Shown here piece after piece: positions 50,681 to 59,952 of a DNA stretch of 64,000 bases. The notes beneath the pieces were generated by a model. It was not told the origin of the DNA. It saw nothing but the letters and a program-made list of their open reading frames with translations, and did not search any database. The stretch covers positions 1 through 64,000 of the forward strand of contig JAROAZ010000012.1 in NCBI GenBank assembly GCA_029432775.1. Reading direction: 5' to 3'. The number at the start of each line of letters is the position of its first letter. Position 1 is the stretch's first letter. The position numbers and the translations under genes are program-made. Origin of the DNA: Pontiellaceae bacterium B12227 (GTDB taxonomy: Bacteria; Verrucomicrobiota; Kiritimatiellia; Kiritimatiellales; Pontiellaceae).

Positions 50681-52396
50681 CTATTTTTCGCCGTTAACGA
50701 CCTCGGCAATGTTGAGGGCGTGGTCTTTCATGCGGCGGTAGAAGTTGAGCATGTCGGTGTAGGCCAGACTGAAGTAAGGAGAAACCTCCTCTTTCTGGAG
50801 CCGTTGCAGATGTTCTTTACGAATTTCTTTCATTAGCTTGGCAATGGCTGCCCCTTCGGTCGATGCCCAGGTCAGAACATCCGGGTTTTCGTCCTTCATA
50901 AATTGGTCGACCCGGATGATATAGGCGGTGACCCGATCGTGGAGCTTCAGCAAATTATCTTTGGCTACGCCTTCCAGGCTCATGCTGCTCTTATTCATCT
51001 TCTTCAGACCTTTGAGCACATTGGTGGTATAGTCCGAGAGCGATTCATATTCATCCGCCAGACGCATCTGCTTGTTGGCTGAGTTTGTGACCTCCTGAGG
51101 AACCTGTCCGGATACCATGTTGCTGAGGAACAGGAAGATCTCTTTCTGCACGTTATCTAGGATTTCTTCGCGCTCGAAAATCTTGCTCTCCAACTCTGGC
51201 GTGGAATCACCCTCAACACAGGTGCGCAGTTTGGTCATCATCCCTTCGACGCTGTCAGCCATGAAGTTGAGCTGACCTTGCGACTGAACTATGCCCAGCG
51301 ACGGGGTGTCGAGCATTCGTACGTCGAGGTAGGTGAGATGAGCGGATTCTTTGGTATCCTTTTCCGGTGCAAGTTTCGTAACAAACTTGGCAAGCAGCCC
51401 GATAAACGGAAGGAAAACAATCACGTTGGCCACGTTGAATGTGGTGTGGGTCAAGGCGATGCCGGCGGTGATGACCTGCCCGTATTGGTCTTCATTCATT
51501 GTATCAATGCTGATGTCGAGTGGATTGAATCCGGTTTTTGCTGCAACCAGACCGGAGAGCCCCTTAATGGCGAACGGGAACAAGGCTATAAACCACGCCG
51601 TGCCCAATACATTAAAGAAGAAGTGGGCATAGGCGGCCCGTTTTGCATTGGTCGTGGTTCCTATCGAAGCGAGCAGGGCGGTGACCGTGGTTCCGATATT
51701 TTCACCCATGACCAGTGCCGCGGCCGTTTGGAATTCAATCACCCCGGTTGAGGCGAGACCAATAGTTATACCTAAGGTGGCCGAAGAGGATTGCACGATC
51801 ATGGTCAGAATCATGCCGACCAGAGCACATTTGATAATGTCTCCGTAGGCCGCAAATATTCCGCCGTCCAGATTAATATGGAAGGCCTGGAACCACGCTT
51901 CAAACTCCGGCAGGCTTTTCAGCGGTTTAAACCCGTTTTTCATCAGTTCCAACCCGAAGAACACCATGCCGATGCCCATAATTGTCATGCCGATATAGCG
52001 CAAACGCTGGTTTTTTGAAAAGAGGAAGAAAAAGGCGGCGATTCCAAGGATCGGAAGTCCGAATTTCCCGATCTTCAGCACCAGGATCCAACCGGTAATC
52101 GTGGTTCCAATGTTGGCTCCGAGAATGACGCCGATGGCCTGCATCAGGTTCATAATGGCTGAGTTAACAAAGCCCACCACCATAACAGTCGTTACGGAGC
52201 TGGACTGTACCAGACAGGTGACCAGAATGCCCATGAGCACGCCCATGATACGATTGTTAGTGGCAATACTGATGATTTTTCGTAAACGATCGCCGGAAAC
52301 GGCCTGAAGGCCTTCCGACATATGCTTCATTCCCAACAGGAAAATCCCCAGTCCGCCAATAACATTTAATATGATTTCAACAAAGCTGACATCCAT
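50681..52396 (-). CDS. Na/Pi cotransporter family protein with PhoU-like tail (copy 2)
   Basis: The 571-residue paralogue of the previous protein has the same layout: NVIGGLGIFLLGMKHMSEGLQAVSGDRLRK, QSSSVTTVMVVGFVNSA, LGANIGTT, QSSSATLGITIGLA, GENIGTT, and a PhoU-like C-terminal helical domain (AYTDMLNFYRRMKDHALNIAEVV). It is expected to be a sodium-phosphate symporter of the inner membrane. GAGGATG precedes the ATG. Strong 11-bp-phased repeats on both strands lie 45-95 nt upstream. Each copy has its own terminator, so they are separate transcription units despite tandem order. Confidence 0.9.
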   Translation of the reverse strand: MDVSFVEIILNVIGGLGIFLLGMKHMSEGLQAVSGDRLRKIISIATNNRIMGVLMGILVTCLVQSSSVTTVMVVGFVNSAIMNLMQAIGVILGANIGTTITGWILVLKIGKFGLPILGIAAFFFLFSKNQRLRYIGMTIMGIGMVFFGLELMKNGFKPLKSLPEFEAWFQAFHINLDGGIFAAYGDIIKCALVGMILTMIVQSSSATLGITIGLASTGVIEFQTAAALVMGENIGTTVTALLASIGTTTNAKRAAYAHFFFNVLGTAWFIALFPFAIKGLSGLVAAKTGFNPLDISIDTMNEDQYGQVITAGIALTHTTFNVANVIVFLPFIGLLAKFVTKLAPEKDTKESAHLTYLDVRMLDTPSLGIVQSQGQLNFMADSVEGMMTKLRTCVEGDSTPELESKIFEREEILDNVQKEIFLFLSNMVSGQVPQEVTNSANKQMRLADEYESLSDYTTNVLKGLKKMNKSSMSLEGVAKDNLLKLHDRVTAYIIRVDQFMKDENPDVLTWASTEGAAIAKLMKEIRKEHLQRLQKEEVSPYFSLAYTDMLNFYRRMKDHALNIAEVVNGEK

Positions 52397-52439
52397 CTGT
52401 TCATCCTCGATAAGGGTTATTTTAAAATTCGCGGTGAAC

Positions 52440-52490
52440 CTAACAGAAACCTGACAGTTTGCTAATAATTAATTGTTAGTGTTTCGTTAG
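52440..52490. promoter_or_regulatory. Putative Pho boxes before Na/Pi copy 2
   Basis: Plus-strand CTAAC, CTGAC and CTAAT at 52440, 52451 and 52462 (11-bp steps), then minus-strand CTAAC at 52475-52479 and 52486-52490 (11 bp apart). The middle unit CTGAC-A resembles the enterobacterial Pho half-site CTGTCA. Confidence 0.6.
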
Positions 52491-52931
52491 GTCTTTTCTG
52501 TGCGGTAAATCTTTGGAAAGGAGAACGGTGAAAGTTCAGTTGGAATGTCGTACATTTTCTCTGATAGTTCCAGAGGGGTGCTGAAAATCCTGCCGGTCTA
52601 CCGGCAGACACCAGGAAAAACAGGCCTGTTCAATCATGATATGGTTGCAGATGCGGGTTTTGAATCTATCAGCCCAGCGGAGAGCGGGAGGGATAAATAA
52701 TATAGATTATATCGGTATGCTGTCATTTACGGTATGTAAGTCCCCTGAGCAACGTTATGGTATTTGAAGAATGTTTGCCTTACCGTATTTGTGCAGTCAA
52801 TGCACACGCATGGCATAAGGGTTGCTTATCATGCGTTGCGTAGGATCGGTACTTCAGGGAGGCGAAAATTGCCCAATCCGATTCAGGCTCCATTGACGGG
52901 CAATAAGTACGGATTCTACAGGATGGGAAAT
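52491..52931. other. Intergenic region before the ABC exporter gene
   Basis: About 440 bp without a convincing gene. It contains the near-perfect palindrome CTGCCGGTCTACCGGCAG at 52590-52607. A reading frame from 52764 is in frame with the exporter but has no start site and non-membrane composition; I treat it as leader. Confidence 0.45.
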
Positions 52932-54650
52932 ATGCCAATTGTTGAAAAACTGAAATTAATTCTGAAGGTACTGAATCCCCGCGATAAGCGGCAGTTGATG
53001 ATTATCAGCGCAATATCTGTGGTCAATGGTCTGTTGGGGGTTGCGGGCATTGCATCTGTTCTGCCCTTTATCGGCCTGATCTCTGAGCCGGAACTCATGC
53101 ATACGAACCGGATTTACATCATGTTCAGCGATCTGACCGGCATAGAAACATATGCGGGAATGGTCATTGCCTTCGGCAGCATTTCACTTCTCCTGATTGT
53201 TTTTGGGAATGCCCTCTCCGCATTCGAAAGCTGGTATGGCGAGCTGTTCGGTGCACGAAAAGATCACGAGCTGTCCGGGCGGTTACTGGAAAACTGGCTC
53301 CACACCGATGTGATTGAATTCGAAAAGAAAAAGAATTCCGAATGCGCCAAGGAAATTTTATCAGATGTCGACCGCATTTTGATTAATACGTTGTTTTCCA
53401 TGTTGGATCTGATTTCTGAAACGATTACCGCCATTTTTATTATCGCTCTGCTCCTGTGGGTGAACTGGGGTGTTACGCTGGCGGTGTTTGTGCTTCTGCT
53501 CGTTGTTCATCTGCTGATCCATTCAATTACTTCCAGGTCCCTGACGCGTCTGGGTGATGATTACACGCAACTGGAGTCGAGTGTCTTCGGCCATGTGCTG
53601 GATGCATTAAAGATGCATAAGGAAATCAAGCTGAATGATATTTCCCGTTTATTTGTGGAACGTTTTTATGACTCCAGCGGCCGGTTGGTTCGAAACAGCA
53701 TCCGGCGCTCGCTGATTAATGATCTTCCGAACCGTCTGTTTGAAGTGGTGGCCGTGGGTACGGTGCTGCTCATAGCCATCTATTTTACCATTTTCTCCGA
53801 TTCGAATGCTGCACCGATGACGCTGATCGGGATGTATGCCTTTTCCGCTTACCGGTTGATGCCGGCCATTGCCTCGGTTTTCGGCAATCTTGAAGATATA
53901 TGGTTCGATTCTGCCAATCTGGAAAAGCTTGTTGGTTCGCTCATGGCGCCTGTTGCGGATTCTGATCCGCAAACTGCAGGCGAGCATCTGTTCACGAGGT
54001 CAATTGGCCTTTCCGGGGTGGATTTCAGTTTTTCCGAGCACGGACCGTTTCACCTGGATTCCTTATCGCTCGAGATACCAGCCAATCAGATGACGTGTAT
54101 TAAAGGCCGAACCGGATGTGGTAAATCAACCGTGCTCTATTTGCTCTCCGGTCTGTATCGGCCGTTTGCTGGAAGCATTCTGCTCGATGGGCGGGAGTTT
54201 AAAGCGTACGGAAACCAGGCGTGGAAAAATCATGTTGGTTTTGTTCCGGCTGTTGTAAATGTGCTGGATTCGAGCATGTATGAAAATATTGCTTTAGGGG
54301 TATTTCCTGAAGAAATTGATCGAAACCGCGTACGGGAAGTTGCGGAATTGGTTGATCTGCACGAGCACATATCGGGGCTGAAGGGCGGGTATGATTCGGT
54401 ATATGGAGAAGACGGGCTGTCGTTCAGCAGTGGCCAGATTCAGAAGGTGGGCCTGGCTCGTGCGTTGTACCGGAAACCGGCTCTGCTCCTGCTGGACGAA
54501 AGTACCGATGCGTTTGATTTGGAAACAGAAAATACGGTGCTATCCCGGTTAACAAAGATTGCGGGTACCACCATCGTATTTGTTTCGCATCGACCTTCTG
54601 TATTTGAACATGCGCACAAGATCATTGATCTTGAAGAGAAACTGGTTTGA
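52932..54650 (+). CDS. ABC exporter, fused membrane and ATPase domains (flippase-like)
   Basis: The roughly 572-residue half-transporter has six membrane segments in the first 300 residues (SAISVVNGLLGVAGIASVLPF onwards) and then an ATPase with Walker A GRTGCGKST, a variant signature SSGQIQKVGLARAL, Walker B ALLLLDES and the switch His in IVFVSHRP. The layout resembles lipid or lipid-linked oligosaccharide flippases such as PglK/MsbA. I chose the ATG at 52932 (preceded by AGGATGGG); ATGs at 52923 and 52764 are in frame. The acetyltransferase-like gene follows after 8 nt, suggesting a role in exporting a cell-surface glycan or lipid. Confidence 0.85.
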   Translation: MPIVEKLKLILKVLNPRDKRQLMIISAISVVNGLLGVAGIASVLPFIGLISEPELMHTNRIYIMFSDLTGIETYAGMVIAFGSISLLLIVFGNALSAFESWYGELFGARKDHELSGRLLENWLHTDVIEFEKKKNSECAKEILSDVDRILINTLFSMLDLISETITAIFIIALLLWVNWGVTLAVFVLLLVVHLLIHSITSRSLTRLGDDYTQLESSVFGHVLDALKMHKEIKLNDISRLFVERFYDSSGRLVRNSIRRSLINDLPNRLFEVVAVGTVLLIAIYFTIFSDSNAAPMTLIGMYAFSAYRLMPAIASVFGNLEDIWFDSANLEKLVGSLMAPVADSDPQTAGEHLFTRSIGLSGVDFSFSEHGPFHLDSLSLEIPANQMTCIKGRTGCGKSTVLYLLSGLYRPFAGSILLDGREFKAYGNQAWKNHVGFVPAVVNVLDSSMYENIALGVFPEEIDRNRVREVAELVDLHEHISGLKGGYDSVYGEDGLSFSSGQIQKVGLARALYRKPALLLLDESTDAFDLETENTVLSRLTKIAGTTIVFVSHRPSVFEHAHKIIDLEEKLV

Positions 54651-54658
54651 TACCTGGA

Positions 54659-55783
54659 ATGAAAAAAGAGATTACCATAGAGAAAATCATGTTTGGTCCG
54701 GAGTTGATCGAGCTGAAAGAGGCGTGGGATACCCTCCTTGAAAACAGTTCCCGGCCCACCATATTTTCATCATTCGATTTCATATATACCTCTTGTGCAC
54801 ATTTCAAAGAAGACGAGGAAATCTTCTTTCTGCTCTTTAGAGATGCGGTGTCGAATGAGCTGATGGCCATTTTTCCTATGAGCCTGAGCGTGGAAAAATG
54901 TTACGGTATCAAACTCCGGACGCTGGCGTATGGAATTACCACGAATGGAACCGATGTGGATAAACCGTATCCGATTATTGCAGCAGCTCATGAAGCCGTA
55001 TGCTGGGAGCGCCTTCGGGACTATCTCTGCAAGGAGTGGACCCAATGGGATATGATCGATTTCGACGAGTTCTATACCGGCTCATATCTGACGCAGCATC
55101 TGAAGAAGATGTTTCCGCAGCCGGTCTACTGGACAAAACTCTCAGAAGGTCCGGAATCGCCGATCGTAAAGCTGGATGGCGATTGGGAAGAGTTCTGGAT
55201 GGGACATCGCAAGCTGCGTAAAAACTCCCGGAAGCTCGAAAAAAAGATGGGCGATAATCTGGTGTATAAAATTACATCAGACCCGGCTGATGTAGAGCAG
55301 TGTCTGAACGATTATATTGCAACCGAACTGGTCAGCTGGAAGGCCGGTGAATTTGTTTCGAATCCGGACAGCCAAAAATTTTATCATGATCTCTTTCCCA
55401 AAATGGCGGCAGAAAAACGCCTCTTTTTCGGAATGATGTACGACCGCGAAAAGGTCATGTCGGTTGAGATTGCCTATGCCTTCAAGGATCGGATTTTCTT
55501 TGCCCATGGAACCTATGATCCAGCATATAAAGATGTTTCGCCCGGCACGGTGAACTCCTCCCGACTGATCGAATTTTTCCATGGGAAGGGCTATGTTGAA
55601 GGCGACTACCTCGCCGGATTTTCCGGATATAATAATCCCTGGGCGAGCAGGATTGAAAAAACTGCCGACATTGTAATTCGCCGCATGAACTGGAAAAACT
55701 GCTATCTGGCGATACGCTACCTCGCAAAAAAGGGCGCGGGAAAGCTCTTCGGCCGAAAGGTCATTCAGGATGAGGCTCAGTAG
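54659..55783 (+). CDS. GNAT-fold acyltransferase (CelD/BcsL, FemAB-like)
   Basis: The roughly 374-residue product matches the Acetyltransf_6 family: HRKLRKNSRKLEKKM (the conserved basic helix), then LVSWKAGEFVSN, FFGMMYDREKVMSVEIAYAFKDRIFFAHGTYDPAYKDVSPGTV. These enzymes acylate polysaccharide or lipid precursors. The ATG at 54659 is chosen; a TTG at 54647 overlapping the exporter stop is possible. It is co-oriented with and 8 nt after the ABC exporter. Its last 23 bp overlap the end of the convergent phoR gene. Confidence 0.8.
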   Translation: MKKEITIEKIMFGPELIELKEAWDTLLENSSRPTIFSSFDFIYTSCAHFKEDEEIFFLLFRDAVSNELMAIFPMSLSVEKCYGIKLRTLAYGITTNGTDVDKPYPIIAAAHEAVCWERLRDYLCKEWTQWDMIDFDEFYTGSYLTQHLKKMFPQPVYWTKLSEGPESPIVKLDGDWEEFWMGHRKLRKNSRKLEKKMGDNLVYKITSDPADVEQCLNDYIATELVSWKAGEFVSNPDSQKFYHDLFPKMAAEKRLFFGMMYDREKVMSVEIAYAFKDRIFFAHGTYDPAYKDVSPGTVNSSRLIEFFHGKGYVEGDYLAGFSGYNNPWASRIEKTADIVIRRMNWKNCYLAIRYLAKKGAGKLFGRKVIQDEAQ

Positions 55784-57554
55784 CTTCCTGCAGGGGAAGG
55801 GTGATGATGAAGGTTGAGCCGGAACCCACCTTGCTGTCCACCCGGATGGAACCTGCATGACTCTGAATAATGTGCTTTACGATTGAAAGTCCCAGACCGG
55901 TTCCTCCCAGCTTGCGGCTACGTGCGGTATCCACCCGGTAGAAGCGTTCGAATAGACGATCCTGGTGTTTACGCTCAATGCCGAAGCCTTCGTCTTTTAC
56001 ATAGATCACAACCGAATTTTCCTGCTTTTCGGCTAGAATCAGGATCTTCTTATCGGGATCTGAATATTTAACCGCGTTTATGATCAGGTTGACTAAGGCC
56101 TGTTCAATCAGCGGAGCGTTAACGGTAAGCTCCAGGCTTTCGGGACAGACGGAGTCGATCCGAATGTTTTTCTTTCCGGCCTGCAGTTGGCAGAGATAAA
56201 TCGCGGTTTCAATGATCCCGTGGAGTGCCACGGTTTCCACCATCACATGGCCTTCTTTCTGTTCCAGTCGGGAAAGGGTCAGGAGATCGTCAATAATGGC
56301 ATTCAGGCGCCCGGATTGTTGGTTAATGATTTCCAGAAAGCGCAGGATGTCGGGCTCGTGGTTCCAATCATCGGAAAGCAGGGTTTCCACAAATCCTTTA
56401 ATGGAGGTAATCGGGGTTTTTAGTTCGTGCGAGACATTGGCAACAAAGTCAGAGCGGACCGTTTCGAGGTGGCGCAGCTGGGTGACATCACGCAAAACTA
56501 CCAGCGCTCCGATAGACTCCCTTTCGGCATTCAAAAGCACGGTGCCGCTTGCCTGCACCTGTTTTTCGGTATCGCCGATCAGAGTCAGGTCACGATCGAG
56601 CGGGCGTTGAGAACCCAGCAGAGCCTTGATGAATTCCTGAAGGTTTGCGAAACGCACGACCGACTGGATCAGTTGGCGTTTGGTTGTGTGATGATCCACG
56701 CCAAGAATCTCTCCGGCAACCCGGTTCATGTGGATGATGCGTTCACGTTTATCAATGGCCAGCACACCTTCATCCATGCTGGAAAGAACGGCATTTTGTT
56801 CATTGCGCTGCTCGCTGATGGTGGAAAGGGTTTTGTTCAGCTGTTCCGACATGGTGTTGAGCGAATCAGCCAGCTGATCAAGCTCCAGCGCCGGTTGGGC
56901 GGGAATCCGATGGCTGAAATCGCCTTCCGCAAACTTCCGGGCCGCCCGTTCCATGCCGCGGAGCGGATAGGTGATGCGGCGAACCACGATAATACAGACG
57001 ATCATGGAAAGAATGCCGGTTAGAATAGCGGCGGCAATCACCCGCATGGTCATTGTATTCAGCTCGGCCTTTATGTCGGTCATCGGGAGCGACGCCCGCA
57101 CCGCACAGAGTGTTTCATCGTTCGGGCTTTTTAAGGGGACGGCGATATACATCATCTCCTGTTTAACCGTTCGGCTGTAGCGGGTATCAATGCCCATATC
57201 ACCACCAAGGGCCTGACGGATTTCCGGCCGGTCGTCGTGATATTCCATTACATCCGGTCGTTCATCCGAATCTCCGACCACTTTGCCATCCGGCATGATA
57301 ATGGTGAAACGGGTATCCGCAGCCATCCCGAGGTTTTTGCAAAGGGCATCAATTTCAGCGAACCGTTGTTCTTCCATAAGAGGAAGCACCTGGCTGGAGA
57401 GCAGAACGGCCCGGGTATGAATATCTTTTTCCAATGCCTGGAAGTAGAGGTTGGACATGGAGTGAAACGCATAGAGCGCAATCACGATAATGGCTACAGC
57501 GGTCAGCACCCAGTAGGACGGGAGCAGTAGCCAGAACAGGTGTTTTTTCTTCAT
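55761..57554 (-). CDS. phoR: Phosphate-sensor histidine kinase PhoR
   Basis: The 597-residue membrane kinase has segment 1 at about 8-30, a periplasmic sensor loop (about 30-165), segment 2 with HAMP (RRITYPLRGMERAARKFAEGDFSHRI), a PAS domain, HisKA with the phospho-acceptor His in FVANVSHELKTPI and a HATPase with VKDEGFGI and GGTGLGLSIVKHI. The large periplasmic loop makes it longer than E. coli PhoR. The phoB gene lies 143 nt upstream and the pho genes surround it, so assignment as PhoR is contextual. Its 3' end overlaps the acyltransferase gene. The dispersed palindrome at 57429 encodes YFQALEK. Confidence 0.88.
   Translation of the reverse strand: MKKKHLFWLLLPSYWVLTAVAIIVIALYAFHSMSNLYFQALEKDIHTRAVLLSSQVLPLMEEQRFAEIDALCKNLGMAADTRFTIIMPDGKVVGDSDERPDVMEYHDDRPEIRQALGGDMGIDTRYSRTVKQEMMYIAVPLKSPNDETLCAVRASLPMTDIKAELNTMTMRVIAAAILTGILSMIVCIIVVRRITYPLRGMERAARKFAEGDFSHRIPAQPALELDQLADSLNTMSEQLNKTLSTISEQRNEQNAVLSSMDEGVLAIDKRERIIHMNRVAGEILGVDHHTTKRQLIQSVVRFANLQEFIKALLGSQRPLDRDLTLIGDTEKQVQASGTVLLNAERESIGALVVLRDVTQLRHLETVRSDFVANVSHELKTPITSIKGFVETLLSDDWNHEPDILRFLEIINQQSGRLNAIIDDLLTLSRLEQKEGHVMVETVALHGIIETAIYLCQLQAGKKNIRIDSVCPESLELTVNAPLIEQALVNLIINAVKYSDPDKKILILAEKQENSVVIYVKDEGFGIERKHQDRLFERFYRVDTARSRKLGGTGLGLSIVKHIIQSHAGSIRVDSKVGSGSTFIITLPLQEATEPHPE
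57429..57443. repeat. Dispersed palindrome within phoR
   Basis: TTCCAATGCCTGGAA, same word as 63795 (other strand) and 11290. On the coding strand it encodes FQALE. Confidence 0.65.
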
Positions 57555-57696
57555 TGAGAATCCCTCCCCGGATTTCTAATGAAGAATCGAAGGTTGGTGG
57601 CGGGGATAGCCGGATTAGGGTTCATCCGTGGATTCTTGCGTGTAACCGCAAAGATCCATAAATCCATTATTCCATGCGTCCAGCACTCCACTCCAC

Positions 57697-58392
57697 TTAC
57701 TCCTCTTCTTTGAAGCGGTATCCAATACCGCGGACGGTTTCGATATATTTTCCCGCCGTACCCAGTTTTTTACGCAGGCCGACAATCTGGACATCCACCG
57801 AGCGATCGGTCACGGGATAATCGTCACCATGCACAGCATCCACAATCTGATAGCGGGTGAAGACCCGGCCCGGTTGCTGGGAGAGCAGCTGGAGTACTTT
57901 AAATTCGGTAAAGGTGAGGGAAATGTCTTCCCCGTCAACGGCCACCTTATGTCGGCCGATATCAATGGAGATACTATGCACATTGATGAGGTCTTCGTTG
58001 GGGACCGGTTTTGTGATGCTGATGCGGCGCAGCGCCGCTTTAACTCGGGCGAGCAGTACGCGCGGACTGAACGGTTTGGTGATATAATCATCCGCCCCCA
58101 GTTCGAGGCCCGTAACTATATCGGCTTCTTCGCAGAGCGCGGTCAGCATGATAATCGGAATCGGAGCAGTTTTGGGGTCGCCCTTCAGTTTTTTACAGAC
58201 TTCCAGTCCGTCGGCTCCCGGCAGCATAATATCCAGCAGAATCAGATCCGGCTGAAAGTCGCCGGCCAGGGTAATTCCTTCTTCTCCGGAATCAGCCACC
58301 TTTACACGGTATTTCTTGCGTTCCAGATTAAACTGCAACAGCTCCTGAATCGGGGCTTCGTCCTCAACGACTAAGATTTTGATCTTTTCCAT
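57697..58392 (-). CDS. phoB: Phosphate response regulator PhoB
   Basis: The roughly 231-residue OmpR-family regulator has the receiver domain with acidic pocket VVEDE, phospho-acceptor Asp in DLILLDIMLPGADG, Thr and Lys in MLTA and DYITKPFSPRVLLARV. The winged-helix C-terminus contains LTFTEFKVLQLLSQQPGRVFTR and DRSVDVQIVGLRKKLG then TVRGIGYRF. With the adjacent sensor kinase and pst genes it is taken as PhoB, and the CTAAC-type repeats are its likely sites. The ATG at 58392 is chosen; 58410 is an alternative. An inverted CTAAC/GTTAG pair lies upstream. Confidence 0.88.
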   Translation of the reverse strand: MEKIKILVVEDEAPIQELLQFNLERKKYRVKVADSGEEGITLAGDFQPDLILLDIMLPGADGLEVCKKLKGDPKTAPIPIIMLTALCEEADIVTGLELGADDYITKPFSPRVLLARVKAALRRISITKPVPNEDLINVHSISIDIGRHKVAVDGEDISLTFTEFKVLQLLSQQPGRVFTRYQIVDAVHGDDYPVTDRSVDVQIVGLRKKLGTAGKYIETVRGIGYRFKEEE

Positions 58393-58420
58393 GCGCCCAA
58401 TGTTCCGCATTTACCGAATG

Positions 58421-58442
58421 CTAACAATCTTTAAAATGTTAG
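58421..58442. promoter_or_regulatory. Inverted CTAAC pair upstream of phoB
   Basis: CTAAC (58421-58425) and GTTAG (58438-58442) face each other over 12 bp, 30-50 nt before the phoB start. It may be an autoregulatory site, weaker than the direct repeats elsewhere. Confidence 0.4.
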
Positions 58443-58582
58443 AATACCGTTATGCCCTTGTTTGCTAAATGTTTAGATCAGTCCGCAAAGACCGGAGGCA
58501 ACTCCGGTTTGACAGGTCCTCATGATCCTGAGCACTATGTGATCTTCATCGATATATCCGAAAAGAAGCAAAGGAGCCCGGA

Positions 58583-59929
58583 ATGATAAAGAATACATAC
58601 CGACCGAAAACCCTTTTGATGGGGCTGATTGCATGTGCGACGGTGCTGGCATCCGCCGCAGATTTTAAAAAGCCGGTCACTTCAATCGATTTGCAGGATG
58701 GCGATACCCTGGTGTTTCTGGGCGACAGCATCACGCATCAGTGCCTCTACACGCAGTATGTTGAAAACTATTTCTATACCCGCTATCCCGCCCGCCGGAT
58801 TCTTTTTCATAATGCCGGGGTCAGCGGCGATACGGCCGCCGACGCGCTGGATCGTTTTGCCGAGGATGTTGCCCCCTTTAAGCCTGAATACATCACCGTG
58901 CTGCTGGGGATGAACGATGGCTCCTACCAGCATTTTAACCATGAGATTTTTTCCCGGTATGAAACCGGGATGACCACGTTAGCCGGCCGCATGGATGCGC
59001 TGGAAGCCACGACCGTTTTCATGGGGCCGACGATGTATGACGCGCGCGTGGCCTCGGTCAAGCCGCCGCGTTGGCTGAAGGATCAGGAACAGATCGCAAA
59101 GGCTACCCGCTACTACAATGCCGTGCTCGCTTTCTACGGAACCTGGGTGCGGGATACCGCGCTGGCACGCGGGGCGGGCTATGTCGATTTCCTCGGACCG
59201 CTCAACTACCACACCACACAGCAGCGGCTCGAAAATCCGGAATTCACGATGATTGCGGATGCCGTGCATCCCGAGCCGGACGGGCATGCGGTGATGGCGT
59301 TCGAATTGCTCAAGCAAATGAATGCCGACGGTTCCGTTGGCGGCGTCACAGCTAGCCGGAAGTCTAAGGGTGGTTGGCGCGTGGTTTCGCGCGACGGGGA
59401 GGTAACTGAGGTAAGTGGAGAAGGGGATACGCTCCGGTTCTCATTTAAGGCAGACGCTCTGCCCTGGGTACTGCCTGCCGATGCCCGGCTGGGATATGAA
59501 ATCACCAAGTCCGGACACAAAATGAGCAATGAACGGCTTACGGTGCGCGGACTCAAACCCGGAAAATACAGCCTGAAAATCGACGGTATCGAAGTCGGGC
59601 AATATACGCAGGCCCAGCTGGGCTCCAAAGTGGAATTGCAGGGCAACGAAAAGACGCCGCAATATCAGCAGGCGCTCGCGGTGGCCATGCTCAATAAAGA
59701 GCGTAATGAAAAGGCCGTCAAGCCCCTCCGCAAGCAATGGCAGAATCGCAAAGGAAAACGGAGACAGAAGCTGCACGAAAAAGATCCGGAAGCTTACGCG
59801 AAGTTCTATACCGCATTCGAGACCGAGGTTGCCCGGCTCCTGCAGAAAAAGGCCGAATATGAAGAGCGCATCTATGCTCAGGCGCAACCGAAGGCACGCA
59901 TCTATGAAATCAGCCTGCTGAAAGAGTAG
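58583..59929 (+). CDS. Exported SGNH/GDSL hydrolase with C-terminal extension
   Basis: The 448-residue protein has a signal peptide (KTLLMGLIACATVLASAADF) and an SGNH hydrolase domain with the four blocks: VFLGDSITH (catalytic Ser), GVSGDTA, LLGMNDG (Asn) and ADAVHPEPDGHAVMA (Asp-His). The remaining 200 residues include a beta domain (VVSRDGEVTEVSGEGDTLRFSFK) and a basic, charged helical tail. Secreted SGNH esterases of this type deacetylate carbohydrates and are frequent in PVC polysaccharide degraders. AAGGAG precedes the ATG. It is a single gene, divergent from phoB. Confidence 0.88.
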   Translation: MIKNTYRPKTLLMGLIACATVLASAADFKKPVTSIDLQDGDTLVFLGDSITHQCLYTQYVENYFYTRYPARRILFHNAGVSGDTAADALDRFAEDVAPFKPEYITVLLGMNDGSYQHFNHEIFSRYETGMTTLAGRMDALEATTVFMGPTMYDARVASVKPPRWLKDQEQIAKATRYYNAVLAFYGTWVRDTALARGAGYVDFLGPLNYHTTQQRLENPEFTMIADAVHPEPDGHAVMAFELLKQMNADGSVGGVTASRKSKGGWRVVSRDGEVTEVSGEGDTLRFSFKADALPWVLPADARLGYEITKSGHKMSNERLTVRGLKPGKYSLKIDGIEVGQYTQAQLGSKVELQGNEKTPQYQQALAVAMLNKERNEKAVKPLRKQWQNRKGKRRQKLHEKDPEAYAKFYTAFETEVARLLQKKAEYEERIYAQAQPKARIYEISLLKE

Positions 59930-59952
59930 TGGGTACTGATGTTCAGACTACT

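Noticed and set aside
52764..52931. Longer N-terminus for the ABC exporter
   Set aside because: No ribosome site, and the composition is unlike the membrane domain that follows; ATG at 52932 has AGGATGGG.
54647..54658. TTG start of the acyltransferase overlapping the exporter stop
   Set aside because: Possible, but the ATG 12 nt later with CTGGA is simpler; nothing in the extra four residues supports the longer form.
57555..57696. Hidden gene or small RNA between phoR and phoB
   Set aside because: The gap has low-complexity TCCATT/CCACTCC repeats but no ORF with a ribosome site and no clear hairpin-terminator pair.
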